DNA from: Deltaproteobacteria bacterium
Lineage (GTDB): Bacteria > Myxococcota_A > Polyangia > Polyangiales > Ga0077539
Direction: 5' to 3'
Length of the DNA stretch: 64,000 nt
Assembly: GCA_016218725.1 (NCBI GenBank)
Contig: JACRDB010000050.1
Span: 1 to 64,000 of the forward strand
Position 1 is the first letter of the stretch. Every line of letters starts with the position of its first letter. The position numbers and the translations under genes are program-made. The notes below the pieces were generated by a model, which was given only the letters and a program-made list of their open reading frames with translations, was not told where the DNA came from and made no database searches. Shown here in pieces: positions 52,654-62,772 of the stretch.

Positions 52654-54174
52654 CTACTTGGTGAGCTCGGAGGCGACCTGGCTCATGACGTTGACACCCG
52701 CGCCGAAGAGCTGGCCGAGCTCGTTCATGGACACCGTCGGGGCGGAGGGGGCGGCGCCGGGCTGGGCCGAGGGGATCCCGAAGAGGCCGCCGAGGCTCTG
52801 GGGGTTCAGGCCCGCCGGGAGGTTGACCATGGCCGGGAGCTGCCCGAGCTGCCCGAGGCCAGGCAGGCCGTTCATGGCCGGGAGGCCGCCGAAGCCCGGG
52901 AGGCCGGGGTTCTGCGCCGGGAGGGTGTTGGTCGCGATGGCGGTGCCAGGCTGGAGGGCCGGACCCTGCGAGGAGCCGCCGAGGGCGAAGGTGTCGCTGC
53001 CGGTGCCGTTGACGGCCACCAGGTGCTGGTGCTGCGAGACGCCCTGGCGGTCGTAGCGCTGCTGGACGTAGCGCACGACGCGGGCGTAGTCCACGGAGCC
53101 GTCGGCGCCGCGGGGGACGCCGCCGCGGACGGCCTCGCGGAAGAAGTACGCGAGCCAGCCGCCGGCGTTCACCTCCGGGGCCGTGGAGGAGTTCTCGTCC
53201 GCGCGGGAGGAGAAGAGCCCGAAGCGCCCGGGGCGCTGGACCACGGGGGCGAAGCCGCCGGCCTCGCAGGAGTCGAGCACCACCAGCGAGCGGCCGGGGA
53301 CGCGGTCCAGGAGGCGCCCGAGGTCCGCGCGGGAGAGGTCCGGGCCGCGGGTGTCGAGCACCTGGGTGCTGCCGTGGCCGTCGTAGAAGAACACCAGGGT
53401 GTCGTTGGGCCCCATGCGCTGGGAGAGCGCCCCGAAGGCCTGGCGGACGTTGGCCACGGTGGCCCTCGCGTCGGTGAGCACCACGGCGTTGGTGCGCTGC
53501 ATCCAACCGGCCTCGGCGAAGGCCGACGCGAGCTGCACGGCGTCGTCGGCGCTGCCCGGGAGGAACGAGTTCTCGCCGCCCTGGTCGCTGATCCCGACGA
53601 AGATCCCGAAGGTGCTCCCGCCCGCCGCCGGAGCGACCACGCCGGGGTTCTCGCCGGGCTCCAGGCCGCTGTCGTCGTCGTCGCCGTCGTCATCGTCATC
53701 GTCGTCGTCCACCAGGTCGCTCGGGGCGACGTCCACGGTGACGTGGAAGGACCCCGTGGTGCCCGGACCGTAGGTCGTGGCGATGAAGCGGTAGACGCCG
53801 TCCACGGGGGCCGTGAAGTGCAGGAGGGCGTTGGTGTCGCCGCCGCTGTCGTCGTCCTCCCAGGTCTGGCCGTCGGGGCCCTCGACGCGGGCCAGCACGT
53901 CCACGTCGTCGGAGGTCAGGGAGAAGGTCACCTGGTCGCCGGCCACCAGGCGCATCGGCCGCCCGCGGTGGTGCCTCCCCTCGGAGTCCACCGGGTCCCG
54001 GGCCGTCAGGCGCCCGTCGAGCTCCCGGTGCTGGGGGCTCCCGGTGTGGGCCCTCGGGGCCGTACGCCCCACCCTGGGGCGCCCCGCCTGCTGGGCCGAG
54101 GCCAGGGGCGAGACCCCAAGGAGCGCGAGGGTGGAAGCGAGGGCAACCGAGGCGAGGGAGGAACGATGGGTCAT
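52654..54174 (-). CDS. secreted caspase-like peptidase (C14) with PPC domain and poly-Asp tract
   Basis: A 506-residue exported protein. Signal peptide 1-27; residues about 50-155 form a prepeptidase C-terminal (PPC)-like beta domain (RLVAGDQVTFSLTSDDVDVLARVEGPDG). A poly-Asp tract (VDDDDDDDDGDDDDSG) near 160-175 leads to a caspase p20-like domain with the catalytic His in FFYDGHGS (near 265) and Cys in VVLDSCEAGGF (near 302). The C-terminal ~110 residues are rich in Gly, Leu and Pro (NPGLPGFGGLPAM). It resembles bacterial orthocaspases, but export by a signal peptide is unusual. The promoter region faces a kinase gene. Confidence 0.85.
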   Translation of the reverse strand: MTHRSSLASVALASTLALLGVSPLASAQQAGRPRVGRTAPRAHTGSPQHRELDGRLTARDPVDSEGRHHRGRPMRLVAGDQVTFSLTSDDVDVLARVEGPDGQTWEDDDSGGDTNALLHFTAPVDGVYRFIATTYGPGTTGSFHVTVDVAPSDLVDDDDDDDDGDDDDSGLEPGENPGVVAPAAGGSTFGIFVGISDQGGENSFLPGSADDAVQLASAFAEAGWMQRTNAVVLTDARATVANVRQAFGALSQRMGPNDTLVFFYDGHGSTQVLDTRGPDLSRADLGRLLDRVPGRSLVVLDSCEAGGFAPVVQRPGRFGLFSSRADENSSTAPEVNAGGWLAYFFREAVRGGVPRGADGSVDYARVVRYVQQRYDRQGVSQHQHLVAVNGTGSDTFALGGSSQGPALQPGTAIATNTLPAQNPGLPGFGGLPAMNGLPGLGQLGQLPAMVNLPAGLNPQSLGGLFGIPSAQPGAAPSAPTVSMNELGQLFGAGVNVMSQVASELTK

Positions 54175-54249
54175 GCGACACCTCTCAGAGGGCCGTGGCC
54201 GGTGGTGTCCTCCCTATGAGCACGGACCGTACCAACCCACCGGTACGCC

Positions 54250-54323
54250 CGTTCACACCCCTAGAAAAACATAAAAGCCAATGATTTCAAGATGTTATAC
54301 AATAACCTCCAAAGGTGTGAACG
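54250..54323. promoter_or_regulatory. AT-rich divergent region framed by inverted GGTGTGAACG copies
   Basis: The 259-base gap between the caspase and kinase-FGE genes contains an AT-rich stretch (54260-54313, including TATACAATAA) bounded by CGTTCACACC (54250-54259) and GGTGTGAACG (54314-54323), a perfect 10-bp inverted repeat with a 54-base spacer. A third GTGAACG follows at 54372-54378, next to a TTGACG (54367-54372). The symmetry suggests a regulator that binds both ends and coordinates both genes. No promoter pair is clean. Confidence 0.5.
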
Positions 54324-54433
54324 CGGGTTGGGGGTCCCCGGGGCACGTTGGGGCTGTCTCCGGGCGTTGACGTGAACGGGTGAGGGATTGTTGTCCGTGC
54401 TGGGGGGAAAGTTGCGCTAAGACAGGGTGACCG

Positions 54434-56317
54434 ATGGACGAGAGACCGAGCGTCGGAGCGGTGCTGGACGGGCGCTACACCTTGACGGAGCGCCTTGGAG
54501 AGGGCACCTACGGCGAGATCTGGGTGGGGGACGACCAGCGGTTTCCCGGGCGTCGGGTGGCGATCAAGCTGCTCAAGTCCGCGCTGGACCGGGACGACGA
54601 CGCCACCCGGCGCTTCGAGAAGGAGGCCCAGGCCCTGGGGATGCTCCAGCACCCCAACGTGGTGGCGGTGATCGATCGCGGGAGGGCCTACTCCAGGCCG
54701 TACATCGTGATGGAGTACGTGGACGGCACGCCCCTGGACGAGTGGCTCCAGGTGCACCGGGACCAGAAGCGCATGCCGGAGCTCCCGCGGGTGAAGGCCA
54801 TCTTCGACCAGATCTGCCGCGGGGTGGCCGCGGCCCACGCGGTGCGCACGCCGGGGGCGATCGTGCACCGGGACCTCAAGCCCGCCAACGTGATGCTCAT
54901 CGAGCGCCCGGACGGCGAGACCATCGTGAAGGTGCTGGACTTCGGCATCGCCCAGCTCGGCACCAGGGACGGCACGCAGCCCGGGGTGCGCTTCGGGACG
55001 CCGGACTACATGGCCCCGGAGCAGCACAGCGGCCAGGCGTCGCGCATGGGTCCCCCGAGCGATGTGTTCTCCCTCGGGGTGATGCTCTTCGAGATGCTCA
55101 CCCTGCGGTGGTACGCGGCCGACGAGGAGCAGTGGCACTACGCCACCACCATTCGTAACGGGCGCATCGAGGGGCTCCTGACCGGCGCCCGGGCCGGGGT
55201 GCCCGCGGAGGTGTGGAAGGTGCTCGCCAGGGCCCTCCACGCGGACCACACCTCGCGCTTCCAGGACGCCGGGGCGCTGCGCTCGGAGCTCATGACGGCC
55301 TGGGGCCGGGGCGCGGCCCGCACAAACTGGCGCACCTCCGCGGCCATCGGGGTGGGCCTCGCGGTGGCCTTCGGGGGCGTCCTGGCGTGGAGGGACAAGG
55401 CCGCTCGGGAGGTGCTCTTCCCGAGCGGCCCCTCGGAGGCGCCCACCAAGGTCCCTCCGAGGCGCGCGCCGCCGCCTCCGCCGCCCACGCCGCCCGCTGC
55501 GTCCCCGTGCCCCGAGGGGATGGTGCAGCACCCCGGGGAGACCTTCACCATGGGCATCGAGGACGACTCCGGCGAGGCCGACGAGAGGCCCGCCCGTGCT
55601 GTGACCCTCGGGGCCTTCTGCATGGACCGGGTGGAGGTCACCGTGAGGGCCTACGCGGCGTGTGTGACCGCGGGGCGGTGCGCGCCCGCGGGCGTCACGA
55701 GCGAGGTGCCCGGCGCGCGCTCGCCCGACCGCGTGGCGCTGAGCCCTTTCTGCAACGGCAACCGTGAGGACCGCCAGGAGCACCCGGTCAACTGCGTCAC
55801 CTGGCCCGAGGCCGAGGCGTACTGCCGCGCCAAGGACCTGCGCCTGCCCACGGAGGCAGAGTGGGAGTTCGCCGCCCGAGGGCGCGAGGGGAGGCCCTTC
55901 CCCTGGGGCTTCTCGCCGCCCGACGGGACACGTCTGAACGCTTGCGGCGCGGAGTGTGAGCGCCTCGGGCGGCGCCTGGAGGAGGCCCTTACGGCGCTCC
56001 ACGCGACGGACGACCGCTGGGAGGCCACGGCGCCGGTAGGGAGCTTCCCCGCGGGTGCTACTGCGCTGGGCGTGCAGGACCTCGCGGGCAACGTCGCCGA
56101 GTGGACCGGGGACCGCTACGGCCCCTACGCCACGGGGGCCGCCACGGACCCGCCGGGAGCTCCGACGGGGACCGACCGCGTGGTGCGAGGAGGGGCCTGG
56201 AACCTCGGGGAGGCCGCGTGGTTCCGCGGGGCCTTCCGGGACCATGTCGGCGAGGGCGTGAGGGAGCGCTCCGTGGGCTTCCGCTGCGCCCGCAGCGTCG
56301 GGCCGCGCGCGCCGTAG
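54434..56317 (+). CDS. transmembrane Ser/Thr protein kinase with extracytoplasmic FGE-sulfatase domain
   Basis: A 627-residue receptor-like protein. Residues 13-285 are a Hanks-type kinase: LGEGTYGEIW glycine loop, Lys45 in VAIKLLK, HRDLKPANVM, DFGIAQ and APEQ. A single transmembrane helix near 301-318 and a Pro-rich spacer lead to an FGE/SUMF1-like domain at about 355-620 (GMVQHPGETFTMGIEDD, LRLPTEAEWEFAARG, DLAGNVAEWTGD, RVVRGGAWNLG, VGFRCARS). That C-terminal domain is on the outside and probably acts as a ligand-binding or lectin-like fold rather than an oxidase. It is divergent from the secreted caspase. Confidence 0.88.
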   Translation: MDERPSVGAVLDGRYTLTERLGEGTYGEIWVGDDQRFPGRRVAIKLLKSALDRDDDATRRFEKEAQALGMLQHPNVVAVIDRGRAYSRPYIVMEYVDGTPLDEWLQVHRDQKRMPELPRVKAIFDQICRGVAAAHAVRTPGAIVHRDLKPANVMLIERPDGETIVKVLDFGIAQLGTRDGTQPGVRFGTPDYMAPEQHSGQASRMGPPSDVFSLGVMLFEMLTLRWYAADEEQWHYATTIRNGRIEGLLTGARAGVPAEVWKVLARALHADHTSRFQDAGALRSELMTAWGRGAARTNWRTSAAIGVGLAVAFGGVLAWRDKAAREVLFPSGPSEAPTKVPPRRAPPPPPPTPPAASPCPEGMVQHPGETFTMGIEDDSGEADERPARAVTLGAFCMDRVEVTVRAYAACVTAGRCAPAGVTSEVPGARSPDRVALSPFCNGNREDRQEHPVNCVTWPEAEAYCRAKDLRLPTEAEWEFAARGREGRPFPWGFSPPDGTRLNACGAECERLGRRLEEALTALHATDDRWEATAPVGSFPAGATALGVQDLAGNVAEWTGDRYGPYATGAATDPPGAPTGTDRVVRGGAWNLGEAAWFRGAFRDHVGEGVRERSVGFRCARSVGPRAP

Positions 56318-56384
56318 GAGGGCACCGGCGCGTACGCGCTCGCCAACGGTGGGGAAGGTCGGTATCGTCCGCGCCGTGGCGCGA

Positions 56385-58175
56385 ATGGCTCTCGGACTCG
56401 TGCGTTGCGTCCTGGCGCTGCTGGTGGCGGTCCTGCCGGCGGTGGCGCAGGCCCAGCCTCGGTGCAACACCAACTGTCCCCTCTCCCGTCGGGACCCCGC
56501 GACGGGCTGCTGCCCCGGGAGTCGTCCCCCGACGGGCACCACGCCCCCGAGGCCGCCAAGACCGCCGGGCCCTCGGCTGCCGGTGACCCCGCGGGTCCCG
56601 TCGTTCCCGCGGCTGCCGGGGCTTCCTCGCGCGCCACGGTGCCGCCCGCAGCAGCACGCCAGCGAGGGGCACTGCTGCGCGGCGAACATGGAGTGGGACC
56701 TGGTCGCAGGGCGCTGCTCGCGCACGGGCGCCATCCGGGTGAGCGTGACCGGGCCCGACGGGGCGCCGCTGGCCACCGCCCAGGTACGGATTGATCAGGC
56801 CCAGGTGGCCGCCGGGAGCGCCTCCCGGCCGCTGGAGCGGGGCAACCACCGGGTGGTGATCACCGCCCCCGGGATGCGCGAGGAGACCCGCGACGTCGAG
56901 GTCACCCCGGGCCAGACCCGGCAGGTGGACGTGACGCTCCAGCAGCTCGCGGGGGCGCTGCGGCTGGAGGTGCGAAACCCGCTGGGGGCGCCTCCTCCGG
57001 GGATGCGCGTGCTGGTGGACAGCCGCCCCCTCGCGGCCCCCTTCACCACGAGCCTGCCGGTGGGCGTGCACCGGGTGGAGGTCCTGGCGGAGAACTTCCG
57101 CCCCCTCTCCCGCGAGGTGAGCATCCTCCTCGACCAGAGCGTGGAGCTGGTGCTGCTCCTGGAGCCCTTCCCCGGGAGCGTGAGGGTGCTCACCCGCACC
57201 GGGGGCTCGCAGGTGTTCCTGGACGGCGCGCGCATCGAGGGCGAGCCCGCCCTGAGGACCAACGTCCCGGCGGGCGTACATACCCTGAGGGTCGAGGCCC
57301 GAGGGCACCGCCCGAGGGTGTCCGAAGTGACGGTCCTCCCGGGTCGCGAGGCCGCGGTGGAGGTGCCTGCCCTGGAGGAAGCAGGCCCCGAGGAGCTGGA
57401 GTGCAACCCCGGGCGCTCGCGCTCCGCCCGCACCGAGGGCCACTGCTGCTGGGAGGGGCAGGTGTGGGCCGGGGGGCGCTGCCGGGGCGAGCCCCGGTGC
57501 CCTCGCTCCACGGTCCAGCGCGGTGAGGTCTGCGAGCCCGTCTGCGCCGAGGGCCGCGTCCCCATGACCGACGGCTTCACCTGCTGCTACCCGGGGCAGG
57601 CGGTGTACGATGGTGTATGTCGAGGTGTGCCTCGGTGTCCAGGGGACCGGGTGCGCCGTGGGGAGACGTGCGTGACGGACCGGAGCCCTGCGTTCTTCCG
57701 ACACTCGGCGGCGGGGCTCTTCGGGGTGACGTGGGCCACGGGGAGCGGGGACAACCCGAACCTGACCAGGGTGGGGCGGGTGCAGGCTTCCTTCGGGTTT
57801 CAAGCAGGGCCGGTGGAGATGCTGCTGGGCGCCGGGTATGGCTACGGGAGGGTGACCAACCGGGAGCTGTCCTCGGTGACGGGGGGGCTGGCGGTGGGGG
57901 TGCAGCTCTTCTCATGGCCTCGCGGGGACCACAATGTGTTCTCGCCGATCAACCTGTCCGCGGGGCTCCTCGGGGACTTCGTGATGGTGTCCAACCGCAC
58001 GGGGGGGCCGCAACGGTTCCAGGGGCGCTTCGGGTTCTACCTTGCGGAGACGGCGTACCTTCTGTGTGGTCTGGGGCTGCGGGTGTACTACGAACAGACC
58101 CTGGTGACGGAGAGCCTCCCGTCGTCCCTGGGGGTCACGATCCTGGCGACCTCGGGCCGCCCGGCGTGCCGGTAG
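56385..58175 (+). CDS. exported Cys-rich PEGA-repeat protein with C-terminal barrel-like domain
   Basis: A 596-residue exported protein; ATG 56385 is chosen because it starts a compact signal peptide (ending AQA-QP); GTG 56376 and GTG 56349 are upstream alternatives. The N-terminal part has CNTNC and CCPG cysteines and a Pro-rich linker. Three PEGA-type units follow (GAIRVSVTGPDG, GALRLEVRNPLG, GSVRVLTRTGGSQVFLDG), then two CC-containing modules, and from about 450 amphipathic strands (AAGLFGVTWATGSG, VQASFGFQAGPVEMLLGAGYGYG) suggesting an outer-membrane or surface domain. Its 3' end overlaps the convergent deaminase gene by 41 bp. Confidence 0.65.
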   Translation: MALGLVRCVLALLVAVLPAVAQAQPRCNTNCPLSRRDPATGCCPGSRPPTGTTPPRPPRPPGPRLPVTPRVPSFPRLPGLPRAPRCRPQQHASEGHCCAANMEWDLVAGRCSRTGAIRVSVTGPDGAPLATAQVRIDQAQVAAGSASRPLERGNHRVVITAPGMREETRDVEVTPGQTRQVDVTLQQLAGALRLEVRNPLGAPPPGMRVLVDSRPLAAPFTTSLPVGVHRVEVLAENFRPLSREVSILLDQSVELVLLLEPFPGSVRVLTRTGGSQVFLDGARIEGEPALRTNVPAGVHTLRVEARGHRPRVSEVTVLPGREAAVEVPALEEAGPEELECNPGRSRSARTEGHCCWEGQVWAGGRCRGEPRCPRSTVQRGEVCEPVCAEGRVPMTDGFTCCYPGQAVYDGVCRGVPRCPGDRVRRGETCVTDRSPAFFRHSAAGLFGVTWATGSGDNPNLTRVGRVQASFGFQAGPVEMLLGAGYGYGRVTNRELSSVTGGLAVGVQLFSWPRGDHNVFSPINLSAGLLGDFVMVSNRTGGPQRFQGRFGFYLAETAYLLCGLGLRVYYEQTLVTESLPSSLGVTILATSGRPACR

Positions 58176-59088
58176 GGCGCCTGGAGAACGCGCCCTGGTG
58201 GCCGTTTGCGATGGCTCTCTGGAGTTTCTCCAGGGTCATTCCAGGGATGGAGAGGGCCCTACGGTGTTCGGTGGGGGCGTCCACCCCGGACAGGAGGGTG
58301 TTGTCGGTGTTGACGCAGGCCTTGACGCCGAGGTCCAGCCAGCGGGGCAGCGGGTGCGCGTCGAGGGAGGGCACGGCCACCGTGTGGACGTTGCTGGTGG
58401 GCGCCGCCTCCACGGTGACGCCCCGGGCGAGGACCAGCTCCAGCACCGACGGGTCGTCGAGGAGCGTGGTGCCGTGGCCGACGCGCTGGGCGTGGAGGCG
58501 CTCGACGGCCACGCGGATTTCGCCCGGGGGCCTCCCCTCGGCGGCGTGGACCGTGCGGCCGAGGCCGGCGCGCTCGGCCTCGAGGAAGGCCGCGGCGTAG
58601 TCCTCCAGGCGCCAGCGGTGCTGGGGCAGCGGGGCGCCCGCGAGGTCGATGCCTACCACCCCGTGGCGCGTGCGGGCCACGTCCACCAGGGCGCGGAGGA
58701 CCGCCGGGGGCTCGCCGTAGAGCCCGCACAGGAGCAGCCCCGCGCGGCCCTGGAGGCCGTCGAGGGCGGCGTCTACGACCTGGTGGAGGGTGGCCCCGAG
58801 GTCCCCGTGGAGCTGCGGGGCGAAGCGCACCTCCAGGGTGGTGACGCCCTCGGAGGCGGCGTCCTCGCAGAGCTCGCGGGCCACGCGACGGACGGCGTCG
58901 GGCGTCTGGAGGAGGGACAGCGTGAAGGCGAAGCGGGCCAGGGCTCCCTCCAGACCGAGCCCGACGGAGAACGCCAGGTCCGCGGGGACGCGCTTGCCGA
59001 GGGCGTGGGCGAGCTCGTCCACGGAGGAGGGCCGGAGCGAGCCGTCGAGGTGCCGGTGCAGGTCCGCGAGGGGCGGGAGCGGGTCCAT
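58135..59088 (-). CDS. add: adenosine deaminase family protein
   Basis: A 317-residue amidohydrolase. The zinc ligands HRH (residues 11-13, in DLHRHLDGS), the catalytic Glu in HAAEG near 183, the His in RVGHGTT near 207 and the metal Asp in NTDN near 263 are all present in the adenosine/adenine deaminase pattern. It should deaminate adenosine or a related purine; sequence alone does not separate adenosine from adenine or other nucleosides. ATG 59088 gives a normal length. Confidence 0.92.
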   Translation of the reverse strand: MDPLPPLADLHRHLDGSLRPSSVDELAHALGKRVPADLAFSVGLGLEGALARFAFTLSLLQTPDAVRRVARELCEDAASEGVTTLEVRFAPQLHGDLGATLHQVVDAALDGLQGRAGLLLCGLYGEPPAVLRALVDVARTRHGVVGIDLAGAPLPQHRWRLEDYAAAFLEAERAGLGRTVHAAEGRPPGEIRVAVERLHAQRVGHGTTLLDDPSVLELVLARGVTVEAAPTSNVHTVAVPSLDAHPLPRWLDLGVKACVNTDNTLLSGVDAPTEHRRALSIPGMTLEKLQRAIANGHQGAFSRRPTGTPGGPRSPGS

Positions 59089-59132
59089 CGGGCGCGATGG
59101 TAGCACCCGTGGCGCTCGCTCCGCGCGCTTCG

Positions 59133-60125
59133 CTACCGCGCGAGCGCCTCGCCCGGCGCCACGGTGACCTCCCGCGCGCCCACGGTCCACACCCGCGGCG
59201 CGTCCGTGAGGTTCACCAGCACCGTGTGGCGCGCGCCGTCCACGTCCTCCGCGAGGCTCACGGTGGCCTCCGGGGCGCGCGCCCCGGGCGCCAGGCTCAC
59301 CACCGCGTCCTGCGTGTAGCCCCGGCCCGTCCAGGTGATCCGCAGCGCCGGGTCCCCGGTGTCCGGCGCCACCCAGGGCGTCACCGCGCACCCGGTGGGC
59401 TCCTCCGGGAGCGCGAAGGTCACGCTCCGGGTGGGCTCCCCGGGCGCGTCCAGCAGCACCGCGCAGAGCCGCGACGGGTCCACGCTCACCAGCACCTCGT
59501 TGTTGTCCAGGCCCAGGCGCGTCCGCGTGCGACGCAGCACCGCCGAGGGCGCCCCCGGCGCCGCCGCCCTCCGCGGGGAGCCCGCCGAAGGGCCCTGGCA
59601 CGCGCCCGGGACGACCTCGCAGGGCCCGTCCACCGACGCCGACGGCGCGTCCGCGGTACCCGCCAGGAGGAAGGTGCGCACGGCCCTCGCGCGCCGGGCG
59701 CGCAGCGCCTCCAGCCTCGCGCGCCACTCCCGGCGCGCGTAGTAGCTCCAGCGCTGGTGGCGCCAGTACCACGCGTGGAAGTCCGTCTCCCAGTCGTCGT
59801 ACCACTCACCATCCAGGCTGAAGAAGGTGAGCTCGCCGTGGCCCTCGGTCGCCTCCTCGGACGCGCGCACCGGAGGAGTCGCCGCCCGTGGCGCCGCCGC
59901 CACGGAGGGCGTCACCGCAGCCACGGCGGGCGCTGGCGCCGTGCGGGGGCGATGCCACGGTGTAGGTGGACGTCGCACAGGCGTGCGTTCCGTGAAGGTC
60001 CTCCGGGGCCTTGGAGCGCCCAGGGCGTGCGCGTGGGGCGGCATCTTCGCGAGCCACAGGAGCCCGGCGAGGGAGGCGATGGCCAGCAGCAGCACGGGGA
60101 GGAGCTCTCGGCGGAGGTTGGCCAT
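59133..60125 (-). CDS. membrane-anchored protein with extracytoplasmic helical and beta segments, unknown function
   Basis: A 330-residue protein with an N-terminal membrane anchor (residues 8-27, LLPVLLLAIASLAGLLWLA), a Pro/Arg/Ala-rich linker, an aromatic-rich helical segment (YDDWETDFHAWYWRHQRWSYYARREW, near 115-140) and a beta-rich C-terminal half. No family is recognised. ATG 60125 is chosen because it begins the anchor; an upstream ATG at 60284 would run into the promoter region of the helicase gene. It diverges from the helicase across 103 bases. Confidence 0.55.
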   Translation of the reverse strand: MANLRRELLPVLLLAIASLAGLLWLAKMPPHAHALGAPRPRRTFTERTPVRRPPTPWHRPRTAPAPAVAAVTPSVAAAPRAATPPVRASEEATEGHGELTFFSLDGEWYDDWETDFHAWYWRHQRWSYYARREWRARLEALRARRARAVRTFLLAGTADAPSASVDGPCEVVPGACQGPSAGSPRRAAAPGAPSAVLRRTRTRLGLDNNEVLVSVDPSRLCAVLLDAPGEPTRSVTFALPEEPTGCAVTPWVAPDTGDPALRITWTGRGYTQDAVVSLAPGARAPEATVSLAEDVDGARHTVLVNLTDAPRVWTVGAREVTVAPGEALAR

Positions 60126-60228
60126 TGGTCTGGTGGGACGTCCCGCGGGGCAAAAGGTTCCGTCGATTGATTTCGTGAAAGCCCGTGGGGGTTTCGCGCG
60201 TTGCACGGGTGTGTAGACTGCGAGCGCC

Positions 60229-62772
60229 ATGCCAGCCTCCACGGCGCCGCTCGCCAGCCGCCTGCCGCCGCCCGGGGCGGCCACGGCGGAGGCGATTTTT
60301 GATCGCTTCCTGGACTATGTGACCGCCCGCGGACTGGCGCTGTACCCCGCGCAGGAGGACGCGCTCCTGGAGCTCCTGGCGGGCAAGAGCGTGGTTCTCA
60401 ACACGCCCACGGGGAGCGGAAAGAGCCTGGTTGCGGCGTTCCTGCACTTCAAGGCCATGGCCGAGGGCAAGCGGAGCTTCTACACCTGCCCCATCAAGGC
60501 CCTGGTGAGCGAGAAGTTCTTCGCCCTCTGCGCGGACTTCGGCGCGGAGAACGTGGGCATGATGACCGGCGACGCGACGATCAACCGCGACGCCCCCATC
60601 GTGTGTTGCACCGCGGAGATCCTGGCCAGCATGGGCCTGCGCGAGGGCGCGGGCGCCCGGGTGGACTACGCCATCCTGGACGAGTTTCACTACTACTCCG
60701 ACCGCGCCCGGGGGATCGCCTGGCAGCTCCCGCTCCTGACGCTCCCGCAGGCGCGGTTCTTGTTGATGTCCGCCACCCTGGGGGACACGGCCATCTTCGA
60801 GCGGCGCCTCGAGGACCTGACGGGCGGGCCCGCGGTGACCGTGCGCTCCACGGTGCGCCCGGTGCCGCTGGAGTTTCGCTACAGCGAGGTGCCCCTCCAC
60901 GAGCAGCTCGCGGAGCTGGTGAAGGATGCCAAGGCGCCGGTGTACCTGGTGAACTTCACCCAGCGCTCGGCGGCGGAGGAGGCCCAGAGCCTGCTCTCCA
61001 CGGACTGGTGCACCAGGGAAGAGAAGCGCGCCATCGCCGAGGCCCTGTACGACGTGCGCTTCGATTCACCCTACGGCAAGGACCTGCAGAAGTTCCTGAA
61101 GCACGGCATCGGGGTGCACCACGCGGGGCTCCTGCCGAGGTACCGCCTGGCGGTGGAGCGCCTGGCCCAGCGGGGGCTCCTCAAGGTGATCTCCGGGACG
61201 GACACCCTCGGGGTGGGGGTGAACATCCCGCTTCGCACGGTGCTCTTCACGAAGCTCTGCAAGTACGACGGCGAGCGCACGGCGCTCCTCACGGTGAGGG
61301 ATTTCCACCAGATCGCGGGGCGCGCGGGGCGCAAGGGCTTCGATGACCAGGGCACGGTGGTGGCCCAGGCCCCGGAGCACGTGATCGAGAACCTGCGCCT
61401 GGAGCAGAAGGCCGGAGACGACCCGGCGAAGAAGCGCAAGATCGTGAAGCGCAAGCCCCCGGACAAGGGCTACGTCCACTGGGACCGCAGCACCTTCGAG
61501 AGGCTCCAGTCCTCGGCCCCGGAGCGGCTCACGTCGCGCTTCCAGGTGACCCACGGGCTGCTCCTGGCGCTCCTGCAGCGCCCCGGGCGCACCCACGACG
61601 GCTGCCGCGCCCTGGTGAAGCTCCTGCGGGACTGCCACGAGCCCGAAGGGCTCAAGCGCTCCCACGGGCGCCACGCCCTGGCGCTCTTCCGCGCGCTGGT
61701 GGAGGCCGGGGTGGTGAGCCTGGGGCCGGGCCCCGACGGGCGCAGGCACTTCCAGGTGAGCGAGGAGTTCCAGGAGGACTTCAGCCTGAACAACACCCTG
61801 GGGCTGTACCTCCTGGAGGCCCTGGCGGCGCTCGATCCCGAGGCGGAGACCTACGCCCTGGACGTGCTCACCCTGGTCGAGAGCATCCTGGAGGACCCCG
61901 AGGTGGTGCTCTACAAGCAGGTGGACAAGCTCAAGGGCGAGCGGGTGGCCGAGCTCAAGGCCCAGGGCGTGGAGTACGAGCAGCGCATGGAGGAGCTCGA
62001 GAAGATCGAGCACCCGAAGCCCATGAAGGATTTCCTCTATGACACCTTCAATCTCTTTGCGCGGCACCACCCGTGGGTGGGGGCGGAGAACATCCGGCCC
62101 AAGAGCGTGGCACGGGAGCTCTACGAGAGCGCCTACAGCTTCAACGACTACGTGAAGGAGTACGGCCTGGAGCGCTCCGAGGGGGTGCTCCTGCGGTACC
62201 TCACGGACGCGTACAAGACCCTGCGGCAGACGGTGCCCCGGAGCTTCAAGAGCCCCGCGGTGGACGAGATCGAGGCGCACCTGCGGGCGCTCCTGCGGGA
62301 CACCGACGCGTCGCTCCTGGACGCCTGGGAGGCCATGCAGTCCGCCGTGGACGAGCGCGCCAAGACCGTGGCGCGGGCCCCGGAGCCCAAGGACCTCACC
62401 CGCGACGCCAGGACCTTCGGGGCCCTGGTGCGCCGGAGCCTCTACGCGCTCCTGCGCGCGCTGGCCGCCAGGGACTGGCAGACCGCCGCGCGGCGGGTGG
62501 ACCAGGACCCGGAGGACCCGTGGACCCCGCAGCGCTTCGCCGAGGCCCTCGGGCCGTACTTCGACGAGTTCGCCACGCTGCGGGTGGACCACGCGGCCCG
62601 GAGCCCGCAGAACACCCTCATCGACACAAAGAGCGACGGCGCCTGGCGCGTCCGGCAGGTGCTCTGCGACCCGGAGGACTTCAACGAGTGGTGCCTCACC
62701 TGCGAGGTGGACCTCGCCCGCTCCCGCGAGGCCGACCGCCCGGTGCTCCGGGTGCTCTCCCTCGGGGTGTAG
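60229..62772 (+). CDS. Ski2-like superfamily 2 RNA helicase
   Basis: An 847-residue helicase. Walker A TPTGSGKS is near residue 58; motif II is DEFH near 151 (DEVH is usual); MSATL follows, then domain 2 with [23 protein letters not shown] and [10 protein letters not shown] near 362. This is the Ski2/Mtr4/Lhr-like layout. The C-terminal ~400 residues (DUF3516-like) are helical, including a winged-helix-type segment. I infer RNA remodelling or decay. The start ATG 60229 has no strong ribosome-binding site. Confidence 0.9.
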   Translation: MPASTAPLASRLPPPGAATAEAIFDRFLDYVTARGLALYPAQEDALLELLAGKSVVLNTPTGSGKSLVAAFLHFKAMAEGKRSFYTCPIKALVSEKFFALCADFGAENVGMMTGDATINRDAPIVCCTAEILASMGLREGAGARVDYAILDEFHYYSDRARGIAWQLPLLTLPQARFLLMSATLGDTAIFERRLEDLTGGPAVTVRSTVRPVPLEFRYSEVPLHEQLAELVKDAKAPVYLVNFTQRSAAEEAQSLLSTDWCTREEKRAIAEALYDVRFDSPYGKDLQKFLKHGIGVHHAGLLPRYRLAVERLAQRGLLKVISGTDTLGVGVNIPLRTVLFTKLCKYDGERTALLTVRDFHQIAGRAGRKGFDDQGTVVAQAPEHVIENLRLEQKAGDDPAKKRKIVKRKPPDKGYVHWDRSTFERLQSSAPERLTSRFQVTHGLLLALLQRPGRTHDGCRALVKLLRDCHEPEGLKRSHGRHALALFRALVEAGVVSLGPGPDGRRHFQVSEEFQEDFSLNNTLGLYLLEALAALDPEAETYALDVLTLVESILEDPEVVLYKQVDKLKGERVAELKAQGVEYEQRMEELEKIEHPKPMKDFLYDTFNLFARHHPWVGAENIRPKSVARELYESAYSFNDYVKEYGLERSEGVLLRYLTDAYKTLRQTVPRSFKSPAVDEIEAHLRALLRDTDASLLDAWEAMQSAVDERAKTVARAPEPKDLTRDARTFGALVRRSLYALLRALAARDWQTAARRVDQDPEDPWTPQRFAEALGPYFDEFATLRVDHAARSPQNTLIDTKSDGAWRVRQVLCDPEDFNEWCLTCEVDLARSREADRPVLRVLSLGV

